A stretch of 64,000 nt of DNA from Flavobacterium ranwuense (GTDB lineage: Bacteria; Bacteroidota; Bacteroidia; Flavobacteriales; Flavobacteriaceae): the NCBI RefSeq assembly GCF_004349315.1, contig NZ_SMLH01000006.1, forward strand, positions 1 to 64,000. Reading direction: 5' to 3'. The notes below the pieces were generated by a model. It was not told the origin of the DNA and searched no databases. It was given only the letters and a program-made list of their open reading frames with translations. A program made the translations under genes and the position numbers. Positions 56,327 through 64,000 of this stretch are shown piece by piece. The first letter of the stretch is position 1. The number at the start of each line of letters is the position of its first letter.

Positions 56327-57706
56327 ATGAAATCTACTATTTTTAAATCACTATTAATTATGTGTTGCCTTTTAGGATGGGTTGGTTCGTCTGCCCAAAT
56401 GATAAAGACTCCTGCTCCAAAACGTGATAAAGGACAAACGGATGTATTACGTCTTGCTACAGCTCCCATTCCCAATGTTCGTATTGCATTTATCGGTTTA
56501 GGTATGCGCGGTCCAGGTGCAGTGGAGCGTATGACTCATATTCCGGGAGTTGAGATTGTTGCGTTGTGTGATATGTTGGAAACCAACACTAAATCGGCAA
56601 ATGAAATTCTTACTAAAGCAGGACTTCCTAAAGCAAAAGAATTTTTTGGGGATGAAAATGCTTGGAGAAAAGTAACTGCTCTTCCTAATGTAGATCTTGT
56701 ATATGTAGCAACAGATTGGAAAAACCATGCGAAAATTGGCGTTCAAGCCATGAAAGATGGTAAAAATGTAGCTATTGAAGTTCCTGGAGCAATGACAATG
56801 GAAGAAATTTGGGACTTGATTAATACCTCCGAAAAAACACGTAAACATTGCATGCAATTGGAGAATTGTGTGTATGATTTCTTTGAATTGACCACATTAA
56901 ATATGGCTCAACAAGGATTGTTCGGCGAAATTCTTCATGCCGAAGGGGCATACATTCATGGTTTGCAACCTTTCTGGGGTGAATATTGGAACAACTGGCG
57001 TATGGATTATAACAAAAAACACCGTGGAGATATTTATCCAACACACGGGATGGGACCTGCTTGCCAGGCGCTAAATATCCACCGTGGTGATAAAATGAAC
57101 TATTTGGTTTCTATGGATACTAAAGCAGTTGGTAATCCGGCGTATATTAAAGAAAAATCTGGAATAGAAGTAAAAGACTTTAGAAACGGGGATCATACAA
57201 TGACCATGATTCGTACGGAAAAAGGAAAAACAATCCAAATCCAACATGATGTTACTTCTCCTCGTCCTTATAGCCGTATGTATCAAGTTAGCGGAACAAA
57301 AGGTTTTGCAAACAAATATCCAGTTGAGGGTTATGCATTGGATTCAAAAGCAATTGGGTCTGATATTGCTCCAAATCATGAAAACTTAAGTGCACACAAG
57401 TTTGTACCTGCAGAGGTAAAAAAAGCATTAATGGAAAAATACAAGCATCCAATTGTTAAGGGAATCGAAGAACAAGCTAAAAAAGTTGGCGGTCACGGAG
57501 GTATGGACTTCATAATGGATTATCGTTTGATCTATTGCCTTCAAAAAGGGCTTCCATTGGATATGGACGTTTATGACTTGGCGGAATGGTCTTGTCTTGT
57601 TCCATTAACGGAAATTTCTCTCGATAATAATTCGACTCCTGTTGAAATACCTGATTTCACTCGTGGAGGTTGGGACAAATTAAAAGGTTTAGAGTTTTCT
57701 AAATAA
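56327..57706 (+). CDS. Alpha-N-acetylgalactosaminidase, GH109-type (Gfo/Idh/MocA fold)
   Basis: A 459-residue exported NAD-dependent glycosidase like the Elizabethkingia enzyme that removes terminal alpha-GalNAc (blood group A and Tn-type structures). The Rossmann loop is IAFIGLGMRGPGAVERM (about residues 52-68), the Gfo/Idh core VYVATDWKNHAKIG and EVPGAMTMEE follow, and the GH109 hallmark region has HRGDIYPTHGMGPACQALNIHRGDKM. The signal peptide (KSLLIMCCLLGWVGSSAQ) looks Sec-type, without twin Arg; many family members use Tat. It is the best clue that this locus works on GalNAc-bearing glycans. Confidence 0.9.
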   Translation: MKSTIFKSLLIMCCLLGWVGSSAQMIKTPAPKRDKGQTDVLRLATAPIPNVRIAFIGLGMRGPGAVERMTHIPGVEIVALCDMLETNTKSANEILTKAGLPKAKEFFGDENAWRKVTALPNVDLVYVATDWKNHAKIGVQAMKDGKNVAIEVPGAMTMEEIWDLINTSEKTRKHCMQLENCVYDFFELTTLNMAQQGLFGEILHAEGAYIHGLQPFWGEYWNNWRMDYNKKHRGDIYPTHGMGPACQALNIHRGDKMNYLVSMDTKAVGNPAYIKEKSGIEVKDFRNGDHTMTMIRTEKGKTIQIQHDVTSPRPYSRMYQVSGTKGFANKYPVEGYALDSKAIGSDIAPNHENLSAHKFVPAEVKKALMEKYKHPIVKGIEEQAKKVGGHGGMDFIMDYRLIYCLQKGLPLDMDVYDLAEWSCLVPLTEISLDNNSTPVEIPDFTRGGWDKLKGLEFSK

Positions 57707-57730
57707 GAAAAAATAATTATTTTTTTAAGT

Positions 57731-57760
57731 AAACCCGCTCCTACCAGAGCGGGTTTTTCT
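57731..57760 (+). terminator. Terminator after GH109
   Basis: A perfect 10-bp GC-rich stem (57731-57740 with 57747-57756) is followed by T-rich sequence, 24 bases after the stop codon. The remaining bases to 57989 hold no gene. Confidence 0.85.
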
Positions 57761-57989
57761 TTGTAGCTGTAGAACAAGTTTTACATAAGCTTTGATAATG
57801 TTCTACATTTTGTTGTTATTAAGATGGTTACTATTGTTGTTTATTTATAAGACCAACAAGTGGATTTTCTGTAAATGAAAAAAAAATGCATGAAGCTAAT
57901 TTTGGAACCATCCAACAACCTATTTTTCGTTCGGTTTAAACGATAATCTTCCGAATAATTTTCAAGTACTCCCGATAAATGTCTCAGAC

Positions 57990-59969
57990 TTAAAACTTCA
58001 TTCGCTGTATTCTCACCGCATTCAAAATCGCCAATAAAGCTACACCAACATCGGCAAAGACGGCTTCCCACATGGTGGCTAATCCTCCTGCACCAAGAAT
58101 TAAAACAATGCCTTTAACCACAAATGCCATTGTAATGTTTTGCCACACTATTTTCTTAGTTTGTTTTCCAATGCTTATGGCTGTAAAAATCTTTACAGGC
58201 TGGTCGTTTTGAATGACAATGTCTGCAGTTTCAATAGTTGCGTCACTTCCTAAACCGCCCATTGCAATTCCGGCATCGGCAAGGGCAACTACGGGTGCGT
58301 CATTTACACCATCGCCAACAAATGCAATTTTTAGGTTTTGTAATTTCAATTCCTCGACTTTCTCGACCTTGTTTTCTGGCAATAAATCACCATAAGCTTG
58401 GTCAATGTTTAATTCTTTTGCAACTGCATCTACAACGGCTTGTTTATCACCCGAAAGCATTACGGTTTTTACGTTTATTTTATGCAAACTCTGAATCGCT
58501 TCTTTGGCGTCTTCCTTGATTTCATCGGCAATTAGAAAATAGCCTGCATATTTTTGATTGATTGCAATAACGATAATCGTGAAAGGGGTATTATCGATTT
58601 CGACATCATAACTGATATTGAATTTTTTCATCAATTTGACGTTTCCTGCCAAGATTTCATTCCCGTCCACTTTTCCTTTAAGGCCATGACCTGCAATTTC
58701 TTCTACAGCAGTAACGGTTGCATTTTTTTCTGCCCCTTTTGCATATTCGATAATAGCAGTCCCAACGGGATGTGTCGATTTGGTTTCGAGCGCGGCTGTA
58801 TATTTTACTAATTCGGCTTCCGGAATTTCCACAGCAACGACTTTTTGTACTTTGAAAACCCCTTTGGTCAACGTTCCCGTTTTGTCCATAACCACCACTT
58901 GAATGGATGCCATTAGATCCAGAAAATTAGATCCTTTAAATAGAATCCCATTTTTACTCGCTGCGCCAATTCCGCCAAAATATCCTAATGGAATAGAAAT
59001 AACCAAGGCACAAGGGCAGGAGATAACCAGAAAAATTAAGGCTCTGTACAACCAATCATTGAATGCATAATCATCTAAAAATAAAATGGGCAATAGGCAA
59101 ATGGCAATTGCAAGTAGCACTACAATTGGCGTATATATTTTAGTAAATTTTCTAATGAATAATTCGGTTGGTGCTTTTTTGGCTGTTGCTTCCTGCACCA
59201 TTTCTAAAATTTTTGATAATTTACTATCGGTGTAGGCAGTTGTCACTTCGACCAGAACAACCGTATTCAGATTAATCATTCCGGCAAGAACGGTTTCGTC
59301 TTTTTGTTTGGTATCCGGTTTACTTTCTCCTGTTAGCGCTGCGGTGTTGAACGAGGCCGTATCAGAAAGTAGTTTTCCGTCTAATGCTAGTTTTTCACCT
59401 GGTTTTAGTTGAATAATTTCTCCAATGGTGATTTCAGATGCTTTTTTTATAGTCGCATTTTCTCCATTCATTACTGTTGCTTCATCAGGTCTTTGGTCTA
59501 ACAATAATTTGATGTTTGTTTTGGCTCTTTGAACTGCCAAGGTTTGAAACACTTCTCCAACGGCATAAAAAAGCATAACCGCAACACCTTCGGGATATTC
59601 GCCAATAGCAAATGCACCAATTGTAGCAATACTCATCAATAAAAATTCCGAAAACACTTCTCCTTTGCGAATGCTTTCCAATGCTTCTTTCAAAACAGGG
59701 AAGCCTACCGGAAAATAGGCAACTACATACCAAATTATCCTTGCCCAACCTGTAAACCAAGTTTGCGGTAAATAATTATCAAAACCAATGGCAACAAGAA
59801 GCAAAACGAATGAAATAATTGCGGGTAAGAACATTTTAATCAAACTGTCATTTCCACTAGAATGGTCGTGTCCATCATCATTAGAATGTTCTGATTTATA
59901 GTCAACGTCAACGGTACAACATCCCGTTTGCTTGTCGATTTTGCTTTTTGCATCATATTTCTGTTCCAT
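57990..59969 (-). CDS. Zn/Cd-type heavy-metal P1B-ATPase
   Basis: A 659-residue inner-membrane pump exporting divalent metals (Zn, Cd, Co or Pb) with ATP. No N-terminal HMA domain; instead a short Cys/His-rich tail (QTGCCTVDVDY and NDDGHDHSSGND). Transmembrane metal site CPC is at Cys318-Cys320 (SCPCALVIS). The phosphorylated Asp362 is in MDKTGTLTKG. GDGVNDAP follows, and the last helices carry VFADVGVALL with the Asp of the ZntA group. Its ATG overlaps the stop of the HMA protein gene by one base. It is the last gene of the efflux operon. Confidence 0.93.
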   Translation of the reverse strand: MEQKYDAKSKIDKQTGCCTVDVDYKSEHSNDDGHDHSSGNDSLIKMFLPAIISFVLLLVAIGFDNYLPQTWFTGWARIIWYVVAYFPVGFPVLKEALESIRKGEVFSEFLLMSIATIGAFAIGEYPEGVAVMLFYAVGEVFQTLAVQRAKTNIKLLLDQRPDEATVMNGENATIKKASEITIGEIIQLKPGEKLALDGKLLSDTASFNTAALTGESKPDTKQKDETVLAGMINLNTVVLVEVTTAYTDSKLSKILEMVQEATAKKAPTELFIRKFTKIYTPIVVLLAIAICLLPILFLDDYAFNDWLYRALIFLVISCPCALVISIPLGYFGGIGAASKNGILFKGSNFLDLMASIQVVVMDKTGTLTKGVFKVQKVVAVEIPEAELVKYTAALETKSTHPVGTAIIEYAKGAEKNATVTAVEEIAGHGLKGKVDGNEILAGNVKLMKKFNISYDVEIDNTPFTIIVIAINQKYAGYFLIADEIKEDAKEAIQSLHKINVKTVMLSGDKQAVVDAVAKELNIDQAYGDLLPENKVEKVEELKLQNLKIAFVGDGVNDAPVVALADAGIAMGGLGSDATIETADIVIQNDQPVKIFTAISIGKQTKKIVWQNITMAFVVKGIVLILGAGGLATMWEAVFADVGVALLAILNAVRIQRMKF

Positions 59970-60328
59970 TATTCCAATCCTTTACAACAATTATCTAGTC
60001 TTTCGTAGCCTGCAGGATCTGCTTTTACTTCATCGGCATCATAACCCAGTTTTGAAATAGCCACTTTTATAGTTTCTAAATCTGTCTTTTTAGGATTAAA
60101 ATATACTGTAAATGCCATTGCCTTATCATCAAGAGTGTACATTTTTACCCCATTAATTTTTAACATTTCTGTTTTAAATTTTAAGCCACACGTTTCACAT
60201 TCCTTGCAATGATCGCAGTTTAATGTTGTTTTGATAACAACTTTTTGATTATTTTTTTGGGCTACAGCCGTATTTGAAATAAAGAATACGGCGATTAACA
60301 GGATTGTTGTTTTTAATAATTTTCTCAT
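59969..60328 (-). CDS. Exported HMA-like metal-binding protein
   Basis: A 119-residue protein with a cleavable signal peptide (about 1-23, ILLIAVFFISNTAVAQ) and one HMA-like fold. The metal site is enlarged: NCDHCKECETCG has four Cys, and CC occurs near the end (LDNCCKG). It is probably a periplasmic metal chaperone or buffer that hands metal to the RND complex. It overlaps the P-ATPase gene by one base and follows the adaptor by 32 bases. Confidence 0.88.
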   Translation of the reverse strand: MRKLLKTTILLIAVFFISNTAVAQKNNQKVVIKTTLNCDHCKECETCGLKFKTEMLKINGVKMYTLDDKAMAFTVYFNPKKTDLETIKVAISKLGYDADEVKADPAGYERLDNCCKGLE

Positions 60329-60360
60329 TTTTAGTATTTTTAAGATTTATAAATTAATTT

Positions 60361-61623
60361 TTAATGGTCATGACTACCGCCACCTTTCATAGCTGACAAG
60401 AGATAGAATGCTCCTTTTACCACAATTTTTGCATCGGCAGGAATTTCTGCTACAAATTTAACTTCGGTGTAGCCTAAATCTGTTGTCCCCGGAATTACTT
60501 CAATGGCTTTAAAGTCGACTTCTTTATGTATTTCCTCTTTGCCTATTGCCTTTTGCTTATTGCTGACTGGCACTTCATGATCTTCTTCCTGAATAAAGAT
60601 AAAATATTTATCCCCATTTTTTACAATTGCCTCTTTTGGCAAGGAGGGAACCGTTGTATTGTGAATGTTGATATTAGCCGAAACATACATTCCGGAAATT
60701 AAACCTTTGGCATCGCCCGGATTAATTTTAGCATGCACCGCTACGGTTTTACTCTCATTAGAAAACGATTTATTGATGCCGAATATTTTTCCTTTGATCG
60801 ATTTATTCGATTGGTTGGTTAAAACAAAATCTATTTCCTGACCTACTGAAATAGTACCTAAATCTTTTTCATATACATTCAAATCCAAGTGCATTTGGCT
60901 GTTGTCGACTACTTCAAAAAGTGTAATTCCAGTATCAGCAAATGCCCCTTTTGAGATGTTTATTTTTCCAACGTAACCGCTAATTGGCGATACAATTGGC
61001 ACTAAAGAACTGCTGCTGTTTGGGCTTACATTCAAGGCGGCTAATTTGGTTTTAGCGGCTTGTGCTCTGGCTTTCTCGACAGCTAGTTTTGATTTTACTT
61101 CTTGAAATATTTTTCGGGGATTTACGTTTTCATCGCTTAAAGTTTTTTGACGATTGAACTCTAATTGCAAATATTCTATAGTGGCTGTTGCCGATTTATA
61201 ATCTTCCTGCATTTCAATAATATCAAGATTTTGTATGGTTGCGAGTACTTTTCCTTTATTTACAAAAGTGCCTTCCAGTATATAAATATCCTTTACAACA
61301 CCACTAATTAAGGTTGAAATATTCGCCGCATTCTGTGGCGGAACTGTGGTGTAACCGTTGGCTTTTATGACTGTATTTAAATTACGATTTTCCACAATAC
61401 CAAATTCAATGCCGACTGTTTTGAATTGTGTTGCAGTTAAAGCGACCTCATTTTCGGATTTTTCTTCTTCTTTCACTTCTTCTGTTTTTTTATCGTTACA
61501 TGAGACCAGAAAAAATATGCAATAGACAATGGGCAATAAAAAATAAGTAAATCTGTTTTGCTGAAAATTACCTATTGTAAATTGCTTATTGCTTATTATT
61601 TTGTTTTCAAATATATTTTTCAT
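60361..61623 (-). CDS. RND efflux periplasmic adaptor (CusB/CzcB-like), lipoprotein
   Basis: A 420-residue membrane fusion protein. Lipobox FLVSCND at about residues 39-45. The barrel-sandwich and hairpin region (about 85-220, NISTLISGVVKDIYILEGTFVNKG, and the second half SPISGYVGKINISKGAF) is followed by the beta-barrel domain. The C-terminus carries His (GGGSHDH), typical for heavy-metal adaptors. The first 30 residues are read from an AT-rich repeat (GCTTATTGC-type) and look like an added extension, so the true start could be later. It is located 11 bases after TolC. Confidence 0.9.
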   Translation of the reverse strand: MKNIFENKIISNKQFTIGNFQQNRFTYFLLPIVYCIFFLVSCNDKKTEEVKEEEKSENEVALTATQFKTVGIEFGIVENRNLNTVIKANGYTTVPPQNAANISTLISGVVKDIYILEGTFVNKGKVLATIQNLDIIEMQEDYKSATATIEYLQLEFNRQKTLSDENVNPRKIFQEVKSKLAVEKARAQAAKTKLAALNVSPNSSSSLVPIVSPISGYVGKINISKGAFADTGITLFEVVDNSQMHLDLNVYEKDLGTISVGQEIDFVLTNQSNKSIKGKIFGINKSFSNESKTVAVHAKINPGDAKGLISGMYVSANINIHNTTVPSLPKEAIVKNGDKYFIFIQEEDHEVPVSNKQKAIGKEEIHKEVDFKAIEVIPGTTDLGYTEVKFVAEIPADAKIVVKGAFYLLSAMKGGGSHDH

Positions 61624-61634
61624 TTTTTAGATTA

Positions 61635-62957
61635 TTAATTGTTAGAAATGGATGGAAATTGCAGCTGAATAGCACTTTGATTGAATGAATTTAGCGTTTC
61701 AGCATGTTGCTTTTTAATATCAATTGCCTGGTTTAGAAAACTAATGTAAGTCCAATACGTCATATCGCCGTTGGCATAACTTTTTTGAGCCGTTGTAATA
61801 ATTTGTTCGGCATATTGCAGACCTTCATTCTGGTAATATTCTAACCCTTTTTGTTGCTTTTCAAACTCGTTTCGTAATTCCTGCATTTGTAATCGCAGCG
61901 AAAGTTTGTTTTTATCTAATTCTAATTGCGATTGCGAAATACTAATTGCTGATGCTTTGGCTTTAGCGGTATTCACACCACCAAATAAAGGAATTTGTAA
62001 ACCTGCCGTAAATCCTTGAAAATAGGATTTCGTATCAATTGTTTGTGCAAAATAACCCAATCCTAATTTTGGTGTTCTTTGTGCTTTAAATGTATTTGCT
62101 TCTTTTTGGTACACCGAAATTTGTTGTTGATAATACTCGGTCACTAAACTTTCAACTTTTGATTTATTTGTATCCGTTAGGGATGAAAACTGTAATGGAG
62201 TCGCACTGTCCGGAACAATATTTAGTTCCGTTTGAACAAAAAACTGCAATTGTTTTTGATAAATAGCCAAGTCATACGCTAATTGTGCTTTTTGGGTTTC
62301 AATTTCTTTAACCTTTGCTTTTGCACTAATGACTTCGATATTTCCACTTTCGCCAGTATTGAAACGAAGGGTTGCATTTTTAAGGAATTTGGTATAAATA
62401 GTGTTCAATTCATTGTTTAATTTTTGAATAGAAATACCAAATAGATATTGATAATAGGATAATGTTACGGCTTTCTCTATTTCATATTCTGACAATGCTT
62501 TACGCCTTTCGGCCAATTTGACCAATTCTTCCTGTAGTTGTCGATTGGCTTTGGTAATTTTTCCGATAGGGAAATATTGTTGTATCGAAATATTATGGTC
62601 GTAGTCCTTGCTGTTAAACTGTCCGCCTTGATACTGAATCTGTAAAGGATCAACTTGAAAAGCAGTTTTTTTGAGTACGGTCTGTTTTTCAATTGCTGCA
62701 TCGGCAATTTTTAAATCGATATTGTTTGATTTAGCCATTTCGATAGTTTTTTCTAAAGAAATAGGCAATTGGCAATAAGCAAAATTGCAAGTTAAAAATA
62801 ATAGGCAAAAAGCAAATTTGCTTCGCAAGGAATTAGCAATAAGCAAATTTACTTTGCAAGAAATAGGCAATGGGTAATTAGCAAATCTTCTTCGTAGGTA
62901 ATTGGCAATTTTGCACATTGCATATTGCATATTGCCAGTTTTTTTATATTTTTTCAT
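61635..62957 (-). CDS. TolC family outer-membrane efflux protein (CusC/CzcC-like)
   Basis: A 440-residue outer-membrane channel with two long helical repeats (ISLEKTIEMAKSNNIDLKIAD at the start of the mature part; GNIEVISAKAKVKEIETQKAQL and GDMTYWTYISFLNQ later). A signal-like hydrophobic stretch is about residues 48-63 (FAFCLLFLTCNFAYC). The 47 residues before it are encoded by repeated GCAATAAGC-type units, so the original start was probably nearer. It is between the S23 gene (3-base gap) and the adaptor (11 bases). Confidence 0.88.
   Translation of the reverse strand: MKKYKKTGNMQYAMCKIANYLRRRFANYPLPISCKVNLLIANSLRSKFAFCLLFLTCNFAYCQLPISLEKTIEMAKSNNIDLKIADAAIEKQTVLKKTAFQVDPLQIQYQGGQFNSKDYDHNISIQQYFPIGKITKANRQLQEELVKLAERRKALSEYEIEKAVTLSYYQYLFGISIQKLNNELNTIYTKFLKNATLRFNTGESGNIEVISAKAKVKEIETQKAQLAYDLAIYQKQLQFFVQTELNIVPDSATPLQFSSLTDTNKSKVESLVTEYYQQQISVYQKEANTFKAQRTPKLGLGYFAQTIDTKSYFQGFTAGLQIPLFGGVNTAKAKASAISISQSQLELDKNKLSLRLQMQELRNEFEKQQKGLEYYQNEGLQYAEQIITTAQKSYANGDMTYWTYISFLNQAIDIKKQHAETLNSFNQSAIQLQFPSISNN
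62761..62940. repeat. Cluster of GCAATAAGC-type repeats in the TolC leader
   Basis: Degenerate units of GGCAATAAGCAAATT and GGCAATTGGC type repeat through 62761-62940, inside the N-terminal coding part of TolC. The reverse form AATTGCTTATTGC occurs at 61579-61591 (adaptor leader) and at 63398-63410, 63419-63431 and 63461-63473 next to czcA. Confidence 0.65.
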
Positions 62958-62960
62958 TGC

Positions 62961-63326
62961 TTAATATTTTTCAGGATTATTTATCATATGAAATAATAAT
63001 TTTCCAACTTCTTCATTCTGAGAAATAAGATTTTGTTTTATTTCAACATTTATATATTCACACGCAAATGCAAACTCAATCCAAATTCCTGTTTCAGAAT
63101 TTTCAGCATCGCAATCGGTTAGTTTTGATATGAAATGTGCCGGATATCTTTTTTTGCGGTAAGCTTCAGCAAGGTTTGCAGATACAATTCTTGAACTTCG
63201 ACGTACTTGGTCAGTTAAAGAATATTTTTCTTCTTTTGGAAATGATTTACTTATTTCAAAAATTTGCATTGCTAACAAAAACGATTTTTTAAAAACTGTT
63301 GTCTCTTTAAAACTATATACACTCAT
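62961..63326 (-). CDS. Four-helix bundle protein (S23/IVP family)
   Basis: A 121-residue protein of the same family as the one at 5136-5504: VFKKSFLLAMQIFEISKSFP, then SLTDQVRRSSRIVSANLAEAYRKKRY and a later SETGIWIEFAFACEYI, which in this subgroup is close to the pattern ExxxWLxxA. It lies between czcA and tolC, 3 bases from the latter, in operon direction. The role is unknown; an insertion of a small mobile passenger is likely. Confidence 0.85.
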   Translation of the reverse strand: MSVYSFKETTVFKKSFLLAMQIFEISKSFPKEEKYSLTDQVRRSSRIVSANLAEAYRKKRYPAHFISKLTDCDAENSETGIWIEFAFACEYINVEIKQNLISQNEEVGKLLFHMINNPEKY

Positions 63327-63397
63327 TTTTTTATTGTTTTTTTAAATTATAATAATCCTTGGAATCACCATCAGCAAAAAACTAATTATTTGTTCCC

Positions 63398-63473
63398 AAT
63401 TGCTTATTGCTTATTTCAAATTGCTTATTGCTAATTATTTATTCTTAATTGTTTGTTTCAAATTGCTTATTGC
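63398..63473. repeat. Three copies of AATTGCTTATTGC
   Basis: Exact 13-base copies at 63398-63410, 63419-63431 and 63461-63473, overlapping the 3' end of czcA and the spacer after it. They belong to the same unit family as in the TolC and adaptor leaders. Confidence 0.7.
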
Positions 63474-64000
63474 TAAATTTTTCAAATAATAAATACAAAA
63501 TCGGTAAAACGATTAGCGTTAATAATGTTGCCGAAAATAATCCGCCAATAACAACAGTGGCTAATGGTTTTTGGACTTCGGCACCGCCACTGGTCGATAA
63601 TGCCATAGGTAAGAAACCTAACGATGCAACCGCGGCAGTCATTAAAACGGGGCGTAATCTTGTTTTTGTTCCTATTAAAACACGTTGCAAGGGGTCGGTT
63701 ATTCCTTCCGCTTTAAGTTGGTTGAAATAAGAAATCAATACAATTCCGTTTAATACTGCGATTCCAAACAAAGCAATAAAACCTATTCCTGCCGAAATAC
63801 TAAACGGCATGCCACGCAACCACAATGCAAATACGCCACCAATGGCTGATAATGGAATGGCTGTAAAAATCAATCCTGCTTGTTTGAAACTATTGAAGGT
63901 AAAAAATAACAATACTAAAATTAATCCCAAAGCAATAGGTAAGGCTACTGAGAGTCTTTTTGTTGCTTCAATCAAGTTTTCGAACTGACCACCATAAGTG
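63445..64000 (-). CDS. Heavy-metal RND efflux pump (CzcA/CusA), C-terminal part
   Basis: The last 184 or so residues of a roughly 1000-residue or longer inner-membrane RND pump; the beginning lies outside the window. The frame is open to the window edge (TYGGQFENLIEATKRLSVALP). Four or five C-terminal helices are visible, with FTAIPLSAIGGVFALWLRGMPFSI and TKTRLRPVLMTAAVASLGFLPMALS, the signature of the heavy-metal (HME) branch. With TolC and the adaptor downstream it forms a proton-driven tripartite exporter of divalent or monovalent metal. The last residues are encoded by the GCTTATTGC repeat. Confidence 0.93.
   Translation of the reverse strand, partial: TYGGQFENLIEATKRLSVALPIALGLILVLLFFTFNSFKQAGLIFTAIPLSAIGGVFALWLRGMPFSISAGIGFIALFGIAVLNGIVLISYFNQLKAEGITDPLQRVLIGTKTRLRPVLMTAAVASLGFLPMALSTSGGAEVQKPLATVVIGGLFSATLLTLIVLPILYLLFEKFSNKQFETNN

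Noticed and set aside
57841..58071. Possible small gene overlapping the end of the P-ATPase gene
   Set aside because: Composition and Cys/Arg/Trp content are those of a shadow frame, and most of it overlaps the conserved C-terminus of the ATPase.

Overview
The window looks like a chromosomal segment of a Flavobacterium-like member of the Bacteroidota. The DNA is AT-rich. Promoters fit the phylum's pattern (TTG or TTTG near -33, TAnnTTTG near -7), and purine-rich ribosome binding sites are mostly absent. There are two SusC/SusD pairs, many exported lipoproteins with a Cys lipobox, and small four-helix-bundle (S23/IVP) genes lodged inside operons. I see no rRNA, tRNA or CRISPR array. The species is an inference.

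Layout. 1-900: two small unknown genes between matching inverted repeats, cassette-like. 974-9379: a complete tryptophan operon on the minus strand (trpE-G-D-C-F-B-A) with passenger genes (GNAT, S23, GGACT-like). It starts with a promoter, an 18-residue leader peptide holding three Trp codons in a row, and a terminator hairpin, which is a classical attenuator. 9453-11265: MarR regulator, nitroreductase and YceI. 11867-14582: a decayed CheB remnant and a hybrid histidine kinase. 14622-19927: LOG protein, then a sulfide/persulfide group (TauE/SafE exporter, persulfide dioxygenase-rhodanese, TPMT-HMA fusion, small membrane protein, thioredoxin) and a separate rhodanese. 19962-28892: GapN-like dehydrogenase, a duplicated-domain lipoprotein, a membrane protein, KatG, an S41 peptidase and an EamA exporter.

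29250-57706 is the most interesting part: a glycan utilisation locus. A leftward operon carries a GHMP sugar kinase, a nucleotidyltransferase, a FucP-type transporter and a ruined nagB. A LacI-type regulator diverges from it. Two modules follow, each with a CBM9-like gene, an operator-promoter and a SusC/SusD pair. The first CBM9 copy is dead. A dead IS3 element sits exactly at the junction with the second module, next to a lacI 3' fragment. Downstream come a fasciclin lipoprotein, another lipoprotein, a zinc metalloprotease with a discoidin-like domain, a DUF3472-like protein and a GH109-type alpha-N-acetylgalactosaminidase. Four promoters share one design: two palindromic boxes (best form TGTGTTCGAACACA) 23 bp apart, 15-16 bp upstream of TTG-N20-TAnTTTCG. 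I infer a LacI-family regulon for a GalNAc-bearing glycan.

57990-64000: a leftward heavy-metal efflux operon (partial CzcA/CusA, S23 passenger, TolC, adaptor, HMA protein, Zn/Cd-type P-ATPase), cut by the window end.
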